NCBI RefSeq assembly: GCF_023502325.1 | Contig: NZ_JAMFLZ010000004.1 | Span: 1-64,000 of the forward strand | DNA length: 64,000 bases | Reading direction: 5' to 3' | Origin: Wocania_A spongiicola | GTDB lineage: Bacteria > Bacteroidota > Bacteroidia > Flavobacteriales > Flavobacteriaceae | In this document: in pieces, positions 45,270 to 53,602 of the stretch | Layout: every line of letters begins with the position of its first letter | Position numbering within the stretch: position 1 is the stretch's first letter | Position numbers and translations under genes: made by a program | The notes under the pieces: model-generated | The model's input: only the letters and a program-made list of their open reading frames with translations | Told to the model about the DNA's origin: nothing | Databases searched by the model: none

Positions 45270-45995
45270 ATGCTACTAGAAATTTGCGCAAATTCGTATC
45301 GCTCTGCTAAATGTGCAGAAAAAGCTGGTGCACACCGAATTGAGTTATGTTCAGAATTAGCCATCGGAGGAATAACTCCTAGTTTTGGATTGATAAAAAA
45401 AGTGATAGATACCCTTAAAATTCCGGTATTTGTTTTAATACGTCCAAGAAGTGGAAATTTTACTTTCTCTGATGATGAATTTGATATTATGAAAAATGAT
45501 ATAGAACAATGTAAAATTTTAGGATGCCATGGCATTGTTTCTGGGGTTTTAAATAAAAATAATACGATTGATGTTGAAAGAACAAAAGTATTGATTGATC
45601 TAGCAAAACCTTTACCTTTTACATTTCATCGTGCTTTCGATTGGATTGAAAACCCGTATGAAGCGATTAAGCAACTTCTAGATTTAGGAGCAGAAAGGGT
45701 GTTAACTTCGGGTCAAGAAACAACTGCTGAAAAAGGTATAGAATTACTTGAAGAATTAAAAGAAAACACCAATAACAAGATTATAATACTTCCTGGGGGC
45801 GGTATAAACGCTGAAAATGCTAGCATGTTTAAGGGAGCAGGTTTTAATGAAATTCATTGTTCAGCTTCAACAAAAAATTTGGTTATTGAAACCCCTAAAA
45901 TACCAATGAATAGCGCTTCTTTTTTTGATGAACGTATTGAGGCGTTTTCAGACTCCGAAAAAATTTCAAAAATAATAAAGGCTTTAAATCGATAG
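45270..45995 (+). CDS. cutC: CutC family protein
   Basis: The 241-residue TIM-barrel protein has the family start LLEICANSYRSAKCAEKAGAHRIELCSELAIGGITPS and FTFHRAFDW, LTSGQ, PGGGIN motifs. The name refers to copper homeostasis, but direct copper handling is poorly proven. The start is the ATG at 45270. A TTG at 45249 would add seven unconserved residues. It is a lone gene. Confidence 0.93.
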   Translation: MLLEICANSYRSAKCAEKAGAHRIELCSELAIGGITPSFGLIKKVIDTLKIPVFVLIRPRSGNFTFSDDEFDIMKNDIEQCKILGCHGIVSGVLNKNNTIDVERTKVLIDLAKPLPFTFHRAFDWIENPYEAIKQLLDLGAERVLTSGQETTAEKGIELLEELKENTNNKIIILPGGGINAENASMFKGAGFNEIHCSASTKNLVIETPKIPMNSASFFDERIEAFSDSEKISKIIKALNR

Positions 45996-46036
45996 AAATT
46001 TAACATCACGTTAAAATTTCCTCATTTTTTTACGAC

Positions 46037-46044
46037 TATATTTG
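46037..46044 (+). promoter_or_regulatory. Candidate -7 element for the metallophosphoesterase gene
   Basis: TATATTTG is an exact TAnnTTTG match 22 bases upstream of the ATG. There is no TTTG at 19 bases. Confidence 0.4.
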
Positions 46045-46066
46045 TTTAGACTTTTAAACACTACAT

Positions 46067-47302
46067 ATGTCGCGTTGGATTATTACACTTATTATAGCAT
46101 CACTTATATTCTTTTTTGTTGAGTTTTATGCATTTCAAGCTTTAAAAACTGTTACAAAAAATAAGTACATCAAATGGATTTGGATAATAGTTGCCGTTGT
46201 CATCTATGTTAATTTATTTTATACTGTCTTCACTACACCAAGAAGCGCAGGGCAAACTAAAGGTTTTCAGTTTGCTATTGGTTTTATGCTTACTTTTTTA
46301 ATTCCTAAGCTTGTTTTAGTTGCTATAATGTTTGGAGAAGATGTGGTGCGCGTTATTCAAAAAATAGTTTCAAACTTTTCAAGTGGAGAAACAAAACCAT
46401 TAGCAAGTAGACGACAGTTTCTTTCAAAATTAGCTTTAGGCTTAGCAGCAATTCCTTTTGCATCTTTTTTATATGGTATTATTCAAGGGCGTTATAATTA
46501 TAAAGTTTTAAAATATCAATTATCTTTTAAGGATTTACCAGAAGCTTTTGATGGGTTGACTATTACACAAGTGTCTGATATACACTCAGGAAGTTTTACT
46601 AATAAAGAGAAAGTACAGTATGGTGTTGATATGATAAATAAGCAAAAATCTGATGTAATTTTATTTACAGGAGATATTGTAAATAATAAAGCTGAAGAAA
46701 TGGACGATTGGATAGATGTATTTAAAAACCTTGAAGCACCATTGGGGAAATTCTCAGTTTTAGGAAATCATGATTATGGAGATTATATACAATGGAATTC
46801 GAAAGAAGATAAAAAAAATAATTTTCAAGCGGTTAAAGATATTCATCCTAAAATAGGGTTTGATTTATTGTTAGACGAACATCGCTACTTAGAAAAAAAT
46901 GGAGAGAAAATAGCTATAGTTGGTGTTGAAAACTGGGGAAAAGGCTTCAACCAGTCAGGAGATTTGAAGAAAGCTACAGCTGGAATGGAAAAAGAAGATT
47001 TTAAAATTTTAATGACACATGATCCTTCTCATTGGGAATATAAAGTTAAAAAGGATGATTTTAATTATCATTTAACGCTTAGTGGGCATACTCATGGTTT
47101 ACAGATGGGGATTGAAATTCCTGGGTTTTTTAAATGGAGTCCATCGCAATACGTATATAAACAATGGGCAGGGTTGTATAATGAATTTGGTAGATTTATA
47201 AATGTAAACAGAGGATTTGGTTATCATGCCTTTCCTGGGCGTGTAGGTATTTGGCCAGAAATAACCGTTATAGAGCTTAAAAAGGATGTAAAACACGCAT
47301 AA
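46067..47302 (+). CDS. Membrane-anchored metallophosphoesterase (YkuE-like)
   Basis: The 411-residue protein has three N-terminal transmembrane helices (about 4-25, 37-57 and 68-90). A twin-arginine-like motif, SRRQFLSKLALGLAAIPF (about 114-131), heads a fourth hydrophobic segment. The calcineurin-like phosphoesterase domain has all metal motifs: SDIHSG (Asp171, His173), FTGDIVNN, GNHDYG and SGHTHG. The catalytic domain therefore probably faces the periplasm. The substrate is unknown; relatives act on phospholipid-type or nucleotide substrates. Confidence 0.88.
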   Translation: MSRWIITLIIASLIFFFVEFYAFQALKTVTKNKYIKWIWIIVAVVIYVNLFYTVFTTPRSAGQTKGFQFAIGFMLTFLIPKLVLVAIMFGEDVVRVIQKIVSNFSSGETKPLASRRQFLSKLALGLAAIPFASFLYGIIQGRYNYKVLKYQLSFKDLPEAFDGLTITQVSDIHSGSFTNKEKVQYGVDMINKQKSDVILFTGDIVNNKAEEMDDWIDVFKNLEAPLGKFSVLGNHDYGDYIQWNSKEDKKNNFQAVKDIHPKIGFDLLLDEHRYLEKNGEKIAIVGVENWGKGFNQSGDLKKATAGMEKEDFKILMTHDPSHWEYKVKKDDFNYHLTLSGHTHGLQMGIEIPGFFKWSPSQYVYKQWAGLYNEFGRFINVNRGFGYHAFPGRVGIWPEITVIELKKDVKHA

Positions 47303-47380
47303 ACACTAACAAATGTTGTGATTATTACATTTTTTTATATATTTATAATTAAGTAGATATAGCCTAGTTTAAGTTGTTGA

Positions 47381-47411
47381 TTTTCAAACTGAATAAAAAA
47401 TTGTAGGTTTG
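47381..47411 (+). promoter_or_regulatory. Probable promoter of the thioredoxin-like gene
   Basis: TTTT (47381-47384), 19 bases, then TAGGTTTG (47404-47411). The -7 box is an exact TAnnTTTG match, and the -33 box differs at one base. It lies 32 bases upstream of the ATG. Confidence 0.5.
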
Positions 47412-47443
47412 TAATACTTTAGACTGATTTAAAACATTAAGAT

Positions 47444-47740
47444 ATGTCAAAATTTGGTGAACTTATCGATGTGGATATTCCTGTTTTGTTAGACTTTTTT
47501 ACAGAGTGGAACGAGCAATCTACAGCAATGCATCCAGTACTTCGAGATGTTGCTGCGGCATTAGGCGATAAAGCAAAGGTGATTAAAATTGATGTTGAAA
47601 AAAATGAAGAGCTTGCTGAAGCTTTACGTGTAAAAGGTCTACCTACATTAATTATTTATAAAGATGGCGAAATGAAATGGCGCCAAAGTGGGGAACAAGA
47701 CGCAAATACCCTTATTGGTATTATTCAGCAATACGTTTAA
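47444..47740 (+). CDS. Thioredoxin-fold protein lacking the active-site cysteines
   Basis: The 98-residue protein has the thioredoxin fold: DIPVLLDFFTEW, VIKIDVEKNEELAEALRVKGLPTLIIYKDGE (with the cis-proline after GL) and RQSGEQDANTLIGII. Where thioredoxin has WCGPC it reads WNEQS (22-26), so both catalytic cysteines are replaced, and the protein contains no cysteine at all. It cannot act as a thiol-disulfide reductase. A chaperone-like or binding role is possible. It is very short, with no signal peptide, and overlaps the convergent deacetylase gene by 4 bases. Confidence 0.85.
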   Translation: MSKFGELIDVDIPVLLDFFTEWNEQSTAMHPVLRDVAAALGDKAKVIKIDVEKNEELAEALRVKGLPTLIIYKDGEMKWRQSGEQDANTLIGIIQQYV

Positions 47741-48396
47741 AATTCTAGACTTTTAAAACTATATCCCTTTTTACTAAAGTGCTCTAAAACTTTGGGTAAA
47801 GCATATTGCATATTTTTTGAAGCTTTAATGCTATCATGAAATACAATGATGCTTCCGTTAGTAGCATTAGAAATTACATTGTTTAAACAGGTTTCAGGTA
47901 AAACTGTAGAATCCCAATCAAAAGATAAAACATCCCACATTATTATTTTATAACCTAAACCAATAAGTTTTTTACCTTGTTTTGGTTTTATTTGCCCATA
48001 AGGGGGCCTAAACAATGGAGAGCTTAAAGTTTTAAGTTCTGTGGACTGGTGTTTTGAGCTTATGATATTTTGAGCCTCTTTAATATTATATAAATAATCT
48101 TTAGTTTTTGTTTTCCAACCTTTTATATGGTTGTGTGTGTGGTTTCCAATAGTATGACCATCATTTATAATATCCTGAAAAATGCTTGGGTGTTTTTCAA
48201 TATTACTACCAATACAAAAAAAACTAGCTTTGGCATTATACTGTTTTAAAATATCAAGGGTCCAGTTTGTGATTTCTGGAATTGGGCCATCATCAAAAGT
48301 TAGATAAATGGTTTTATGGTTAGAGGGGATGTTCCAAATGTAATTTGGAAACATCCTTTTTACTAACATAGGTATTTTAATGGGTGTTAAGGTCAT
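47737..48396 (-). CDS. Polysaccharide deacetylase (NodB-fold)
   Basis: The 219-residue protein has the NodB metal-site motif TFDDGP (33-38, Asp35 and Asp36) and GNHTHNH, plus FRPPYGQIKPKQ and MWDVLSFDW. Such enzymes remove acetyl groups from N-acetylglucosamine in peptidoglycan or glycans. No signal peptide or transmembrane segment is visible, which is odd for an envelope enzyme. It sits 14 bases downstream of the DUF2723 gene, so the two are cotranscribed. Confidence 0.9.
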   Translation of the reverse strand: MTLTPIKIPMLVKRMFPNYIWNIPSNHKTIYLTFDDGPIPEITNWTLDILKQYNAKASFFCIGSNIEKHPSIFQDIINDGHTIGNHTHNHIKGWKTKTKDYLYNIKEAQNIISSKHQSTELKTLSSPLFRPPYGQIKPKQGKKLIGLGYKIIMWDVLSFDWDSTVLPETCLNNVISNATNGSIIVFHDSIKASKNMQYALPKVLEHFSKKGYSFKSLEF

Positions 48397-48410
48397 TGCC
48401 TTAATCCGAA

Positions 48411-51400
48411 TTAATTAGCACTGTCTATCTGCAAGCTATTACTATCAGCAGGAACATCTAAATCAGTACGTTGTTGCTCTTCTTCAAGTTCGTCTTCTCC
48501 ATAAAAATGCCTAAATAGCTTCAAGTAATTATTAAATATATCACCTTCAGTTTCAGCAAAATTTATATCATACTCCACTAAAACATCTACAAGACTTTTA
48601 TAGCGTTGTATATCAGTGTAAATATCCTCGAACAATCGTTCTTGATTTTCAACTTTTAAACCACTGTAATAAGTTAAATTTTCTTGATACTTATTAGCGA
48701 CGTCTTTAAATAATTGCTGTGCTTTTTCTTTATTTCCTACCTCATAGTATCCGCTAATGTATGGTTCTAAAAGCGTATAGAAACCAAAGTATTCAACAGG
48801 CATGTTAGCCATAGCAATATCTGCTATTTCTTCAGCTTTTTCTAGCTTGTCTTCATTGATGAGTTGCTCCATTAAACGTGCTAAATTCCCTCGATAAGTA
48901 ATGGAGTTTTTACGTGTTTCAACATCATGGTAAATATCTGAACTACCACTATTTCCCCAGTTCCAAGTCTTAACTTTTTCATACATCAAATCACTGTCTA
49001 CACGACCCATATCAAAAGGGTTTGCTCTATCAACAGGTGTTTTAATTGGTACTAATTTATAACACATACCATCTAGCTGTAAGTAATCTTTCATCCAAAT
49101 ATAATCGTCTTCAGCAAAAGCACCACCAGTAAAATAAATTGGACGTTTCCAATCATTATTAGCGACAATGTCTAGCATTAAAAGGCGATTTTTATAAATA
49201 GCTCCATCTTTAATACTAATATCAATATATGGTACAATTTTATCGGCATCTTTTGGTTTTACAATACCATGTTTTAGAGCGTTTGCTTTGCTAACAGGGA
49301 TTCTTAAATTTTCTGTTGGTAAATAATTAGCATTTAGATCTTGATTTCTTACTTGCGAAATATCTACTTCTTGTTGTTGAAGTATATACTTGTATTTTGA
49401 TCTAGGGTTATCGCTAGCTATAAAGTTTAATGCTTCTTTAATATCTAAAGTGTCTCTTATTACTAATTCTTTTATGACATAATCATTAGTGCCATATTTG
49501 TAATCATCGTGCGTTAATTGCGAAGGCACAGGGTCGCTTTCGTAAGCTTTACGCTTCATTTGATCAATGTACCAATCGGTTTGAAATAAACTGGTATTAA
49601 CAACACGCACGTCAGTTCTATAGCCTTCAATTTCTTGAGCGTACCAAAGCGCAAAAGTGTCGTTATCTCCAATTGTAAATAATATGGCGTTTTCATCGCA
49701 GGAATCTAGGTATTTTTTAGCCATAGATCTTGCAGTGTATTTACCAGATCTATCATGGTCGTCCCAATTGTTTGCAGCTAAAATTCCTGGAACTAAAATT
49801 AAACAAGCTAAAGTTATAACAGGTACTGCAAATTTTGAATGCAAGTGCTTTTTAAATGCATCATAAATAGCATAAACTCCAAAACCAATCCAAATAGCAA
49901 ACACATAAAATGAACCGACTACAGAGTAATCACGCTCACGTGGTTCAAATGGGCGAACATTAGTATAAAATTGAATGGCTAATCCCGTAAACAAGAAAAA
50001 CACCAACATCACCCAAAATGTTTTTTTATCTTTATTAAACAAGAAAAACATACCAATGAGCCCTAAAATTAAAGGTAAAAAATAGTAAGTATTTCGAGCT
50101 TTATTGTTTTTAACATCACTTGGTAAATTCTCTTGAGAGTACCCTAAATGCAATTTGTCAATTGGTTTTATACCACTTATCCAATTTCCATGGTTATCAT
50201 AGCGTCCTTGGATATCATCTTGTCTACCAGTAAAATTCCACATAAAATAACGCCAGTACATGTATCCTAATTGATATTCTAGCATGTAAAGAATATTTGA
50301 ACCTAACGAAGGTTTCTCGATCTCTATATAACTTTTAAATCGTTTTAAAAAATTGTTGTAATCTTCATAATCAACACCCCCTTGCGCAACATCGTTTTTA
50401 AAATCTGATATGGCTTTACGAAGTTCGTTTTGCATTTGATAATCTGGCTTTAGTTTAAAATCTAAAAAACCAGAAAACATCATATAATTTTCAGCATGCT
50501 CAGCACTCCACATTCGAGGAAGAATAGCTGCGTGAGTAGAATTGTAGTTTTGTTTGGCGTTTTTATAATCGTTTACAATAACGTACTCGCCTTTTTCTTT
50601 ATCTTTTTCGTATTTAGGTTTGTCATCTACATACGGGTTGTTTTTGTCAAGATAAGCAAATTGATCTGTAAACAATGGTCCATAAAACAAATGTGTTTCA
50701 GGGTATTGTTCTAAATTGTAATAGGCTAATAACTCCCTAGCACTTGATGGGTTATTTTCGTTAATTACTACATTGGCATTTGCACGAATTGGCAACATTA
50801 ACCAAGTTGAAAACCCAATAATAATGAAGGTTAAACAAAGAATACCTGTATTTAAATGTGTGTATTCTTTTTTTCTAGTATACTTTAAAGCATAAAAAAT
50901 AAGAGCAACTAATAATAAACCAGCAATAATAGAACCTGAGTTAAAAGGAAGCCCAATACTATTCACAAAAAAGATTTCGAAAACACTAAAAATCTTAAGA
51001 ATGTTAGGCGCTAATAATTTAAAAACAAACAATAAAATACCAACGGAAACAACATTTGCTATAATGAAGTTTTTCACTGTAACTGTTTTGTAGTTTTTAA
51101 AATAGTAAATAAGCCCAATAGCAGGAATGGTTAATAAACCCATAAAGTGAACACCAAATGATAGGCCTATAACAAAGGCAATTAAAATAAGCCATCGATT
51201 TCCTCGTGGTTTATCCATGTCTTGTTCCCAACGTAAACCTAACCAAAACAATACCGACATAATTAGAGTTGCCATGGCGTAAACTTCAGTTTCAACCGCA
51301 TTAAACCAAAACGAATCGGTAAAAGTAAAAGCTAAGCTACCTACTAAGCCACTGCCTAAAATAGCCATGTTTTGTTGAGCGTTTAGTTCTTTACCGTTAG

Positions 51401-51722
51401 CCACTATCTTTTTTAATAGCAAAGTAATCGTCCAAAACATAAACAAAATAGTAAATGCACTGGCAACAGCGCTCATCATATTCATCATCCAGCCAACCTG
51501 AGAAGGTTCAAAAGCAAACGTAGAAAAGAAAGCTCCCATCATTTGAAATAAAGGTGCTCCCGGTGGATGACCAACCTGCAATTTTGCTGAGGTTAAAATG
51601 TATTCGCCAGCATCCCAGAAACTTACCGTTGGTTCAACTGTTAAACTATATGTAATAAGAGCAATTAAAAAAGAGAACCATCCTAAAATAGTATTCCATT
51701 TTTTAAAGTTTAAATGTGCCAT
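48411..51722 (-). CDS. DUF2723 multi-pass membrane protein
   Basis: The 1103-residue protein has an N-terminal membrane block of about a dozen helices (to about residue 700) with WFSFLIALITYSLTVEPTVSFWDAGEYI and GHPPGAPLFQMMGAFFS near the start. A large soluble C-terminal half has TPR-like repeats near 1000-1060. The N-terminal motifs resemble GT-C type glycosyltransferases that use lipid-linked sugars. DUF2723 proteins are typical of Bacteroidota, and a protein O-glycosylation role has been suggested, but I only infer it. The acidic first loop motif (WDAGEY) fits a GT-C catalytic site. It precedes a polysaccharide deacetylase gene. Confidence 0.85.
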   Translation of the reverse strand: MAHLNFKKWNTILGWFSFLIALITYSLTVEPTVSFWDAGEYILTSAKLQVGHPPGAPLFQMMGAFFSTFAFEPSQVGWMMNMMSAVASAFTILFMFWTITLLLKKIVANGKELNAQQNMAILGSGLVGSLAFTFTDSFWFNAVETEVYAMATLIMSVLFWLGLRWEQDMDKPRGNRWLILIAFVIGLSFGVHFMGLLTIPAIGLIYYFKNYKTVTVKNFIIANVVSVGILLFVFKLLAPNILKIFSVFEIFFVNSIGLPFNSGSIIAGLLLVALIFYALKYTRKKEYTHLNTGILCLTFIIIGFSTWLMLPIRANANVVINENNPSSARELLAYYNLEQYPETHLFYGPLFTDQFAYLDKNNPYVDDKPKYEKDKEKGEYVIVNDYKNAKQNYNSTHAAILPRMWSAEHAENYMMFSGFLDFKLKPDYQMQNELRKAISDFKNDVAQGGVDYEDYNNFLKRFKSYIEIEKPSLGSNILYMLEYQLGYMYWRYFMWNFTGRQDDIQGRYDNHGNWISGIKPIDKLHLGYSQENLPSDVKNNKARNTYYFLPLILGLIGMFFLFNKDKKTFWVMLVFFLFTGLAIQFYTNVRPFEPRERDYSVVGSFYVFAIWIGFGVYAIYDAFKKHLHSKFAVPVITLACLILVPGILAANNWDDHDRSGKYTARSMAKKYLDSCDENAILFTIGDNDTFALWYAQEIEGYRTDVRVVNTSLFQTDWYIDQMKRKAYESDPVPSQLTHDDYKYGTNDYVIKELVIRDTLDIKEALNFIASDNPRSKYKYILQQQEVDISQVRNQDLNANYLPTENLRIPVSKANALKHGIVKPKDADKIVPYIDISIKDGAIYKNRLLMLDIVANNDWKRPIYFTGGAFAEDDYIWMKDYLQLDGMCYKLVPIKTPVDRANPFDMGRVDSDLMYEKVKTWNWGNSGSSDIYHDVETRKNSITYRGNLARLMEQLINEDKLEKAEEIADIAMANMPVEYFGFYTLLEPYISGYYEVGNKEKAQQLFKDVANKYQENLTYYSGLKVENQERLFEDIYTDIQRYKSLVDVLVEYDINFAETEGDIFNNYLKLFRHFYGEDELEEEQQRTDLDVPADSNSLQIDSAN

Positions 51723-51879
51723 AAAGTATATGTTTGTTTGCTTGGGCGAATTTAATAATAAATATGAAATGAGGCATAACTATTTAGTTAGTCTTAACAT
51801 AAAAGAAAAATAGCCAGCCAAATAAACTCTAATTGTTTAGAAAAAACGTTAAATATTCAAAATTATTTTTAAAAAAATG

Positions 51880-51910
51880 CTTGCGCAAATAAAACTTTAT
51901 ACTAAATTTG
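51880..51910 (+). promoter_or_regulatory. Probable promoter of tRNA-Gln
   Basis: CTTG (51880-51883), 19 bases, then TAAATTTG (51903-51910). The -7 box is exact and the -33 box matches three of four bases. The tRNA begins 38 bases after the -7 box. Confidence 0.7.
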
Positions 51911-51948
51911 CACCTGCTTTAGCGAAATGTAATCGCTAAATTACACAT

Positions 51949-52021
51949 TGGCCCATGGTGTAACTGGCAACACGTTGGTTTTTGGTACCAAAGAGTCTAG
52001 GTTCGAGCCCTAGTGGGCCAA
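51949..52021 (+). tRNA. tRNA-Gln (anticodon TTG)
   Basis: The 73-base cloverleaf has the acceptor stem TGGCCCA/TGGGCCA with discriminator A. The anticodon stem TTGGT/ACCAA encloses the loop TTTTGGT, giving anticodon TTG for CAA/CAG codons. The T-loop is TTCGAGC. The CCA end is not encoded. Confidence 0.95.
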
Positions 52022-52022
52022 C

Positions 52023-52060
52023 AAAATCCTAATCATTTATTTTGATTAGGATTTTTTGTT
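52023..52060 (+). terminator. Intrinsic terminator after tRNA-Gln
   Basis: The stem AAAATCCTAATCA/TGATTAGGATTTT is perfect with a 7-base loop and T tail. It starts 2 bases after the tRNA. Confidence 0.92.
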
Positions 52061-52169
52061 TTCAAAGCATATTATTTTTGAGGGTTAAAAAAATCTATAT
52101 TTTTTTCTAGCACCTAAAACAGGATGTGGCTACAATTTCTAACGTAAACCAGTAAGTGTCATTAAATTC

Positions 52170-52994
52170 TTAGACCTTAAAAGTAATCACGGGTCGTTTG
52201 GCATGATTTACTAAATCTTCGCTAATACTACCATTAAAAAAATGCGAAATACCTTGTCTGCCATGAGTACTCATGCCAATTAAATCGGCATTTATTGATT
52301 TAGAAAAATTCATAATACCTTTTTCTATGCTTAAATCGTTATAAATATTAGTAACGTAGTTAGAGAACTTAAATTCCTCAACAAACTTATTCATTCTTTT
52401 ATTTGCCTTAGCAGATGTAATAAATTTATTGGGCGTGTTTACCATAAGCAAATGTATTTTAGCATCTAATACTTTAGCAAAATCAATAGCCTTTTTATAA
52501 GACGATTTGCTTTCATCTTTAAAATCAGACGCAAAAACGAAATCGTTAACATTAAATTTGTCGTGGCTATTTTTAATAACAAGTACGGGAGTTTCAGAGG
52601 TTCTTACTACTTTTTCGGTGTTGCTTCCAATAAGCATCTCTCTTAAGCCACTTACGCCGTTTGATCCCATAACAACTAAATCAATACTATATTTTTTACA
52701 GGTTTGGAAAATGCCTTTAAAAATTTCATGCAAATCTACATGCTCATGAATGACTAAGCCTTTTAAGTATTCTTTTGCCTTTAATTCTTCAAATTGTTTG
52801 TGAGCTAATTTCATAAAATAAACAGCCTCAGGTAAGTTGTTGTAGGAGCTTAGAGCATCAACTTTATGCATAGGAATTTCAATAATATGAAGCAAATGAA
52901 TTTCGCAATTATGTTTTTTTGCTAATTGCGCAGCAACTTTTAAAGCATTTTCGGCTTGTTCAGAAAAATCGGTAGGTACAAGTATTTTTTTCAT
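52170..52994 (-). CDS. Tandem universal stress protein (two UspA domains)
   Basis: The 274-residue protein is a fusion of two UspA folds (about 1-142 and 148-274). The first domain keeps the ATP-binding GxxG-9x-GS pattern in VMGSNGVSGLREMLIGSNTEK. The second has GMSTHGRQGISHFFNGS, where the first glycine is a serine, so its nucleotide site may be weaker. Such cytoplasmic proteins respond to starvation and stress. It is alone between the tRNA-Gln terminator and the rimP operon. Confidence 0.92.
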   Translation of the reverse strand: MKKILVPTDFSEQAENALKVAAQLAKKHNCEIHLLHIIEIPMHKVDALSSYNNLPEAVYFMKLAHKQFEELKAKEYLKGLVIHEHVDLHEIFKGIFQTCKKYSIDLVVMGSNGVSGLREMLIGSNTEKVVRTSETPVLVIKNSHDKFNVNDFVFASDFKDESKSSYKKAIDFAKVLDAKIHLLMVNTPNKFITSAKANKRMNKFVEEFKFSNYVTNIYNDLSIEKGIMNFSKSINADLIGMSTHGRQGISHFFNGSISEDLVNHAKRPVITFKV

Positions 52995-53037
52995 GATTCT
53001 TATTATTTGAGATGCACATAAATTTATAAATTATTAC

Positions 53038-53068
53038 TTTATAAATCAATTAAAATATTATATATTTG
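53038..53068 (+). promoter_or_regulatory. Promoter of rimP-nusA-infB
   Basis: TTTA (53038-53041), exactly 19 bases, then TATATTTG (53061-53068). The -7 box is exact, and the -33 box differs from TTTG at its last base. The transcript would begin about 53075 and carry a leader of some 55 bases with a terminator-like hairpin. Confidence 0.7.
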
Positions 53069-53096
53069 CAGCGTTGAAAGGCAAAATTAAGATAAT

Positions 53097-53122
53097 GAGG
53101 GGACGGAAAGTCCCCTCTTTTT
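53097..53122 (+). terminator. Terminator-like hairpin in the rimP leader
   Basis: GAGGGGAC and GTCCCCTC form a perfect 8-pair GC-rich stem with a GGAAA loop, followed by five T. It lies between the promoter and the rimP ATG at 53132. Its place inside the leader suggests attenuation or read-through control rather than a gene end. Confidence 0.7.
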
Positions 53123-53131
53123 ATACTAAAA

Positions 53132-53593
53132 ATGTTTAAAAATACCGTTACAGATTTACTAGAAACTGCATTAGCTGAAAAACCAAGTTTATTTCTTATT
53201 GATTTTTCAATTGATAGTAGTAATCACATAAAAGTGATTATAGATGGTGATAATGGTGTTTTAGTTGAAGATTGCATGTTTATTAGTAGGGCTATTGAAC
53301 ATAATTTAGATAGAGAAGAGCAAGATTTTTCTTTAGAAGTAATGTCTGCAGGTGCAACCTCACCATTAACTCATAATAGACAGTATAAAAAGAATTTAAA
53401 TAGAGTGCTAGAAGTAAGAACCCATCTAGAAAAAATAGAAGGAATTCTTGCTGAAGCAACAGATGATACCATTACATTAAAATGGAAAGTTAGAGAACCG
53501 AAACCAATAGGTAAAGGAAAAATAACTGTAAAGAAAGAAGCAAATATTGCTTATAAAGATATTGTAGAAGCAAAAGTTATGATTAAATTTTAA
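53132..53593 (+). CDS. rimP: Ribosome maturation factor RimP
   Basis: The 153-residue protein helps assemble the 30S subunit. It shows the family motifs IKVIIDGDNGVLVEDCMFISRAIEHNLD and FSLEVMSAGATSPLTHNRQYKKNLNR. It heads the conserved rimP-nusA-infB order, 9 bases before nusA. A terminator-like hairpin precedes its start codon. Confidence 0.96.
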   Translation: MFKNTVTDLLETALAEKPSLFLIDFSIDSSNHIKVIIDGDNGVLVEDCMFISRAIEHNLDREEQDFSLEVMSAGATSPLTHNRQYKKNLNRVLEVRTHLEKIEGILAEATDDTITLKWKVREPKPIGKGKITVKKEANIAYKDIVEAKVMIKF

Positions 53594-53602
53594 TTCAGAT
53601 TT

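Noticed and set aside
45224..45535. 103-residue minus-strand frame opposite cutC.
   Set aside because: It lies over the conserved CutC N-terminus and shows no domain or promoter.
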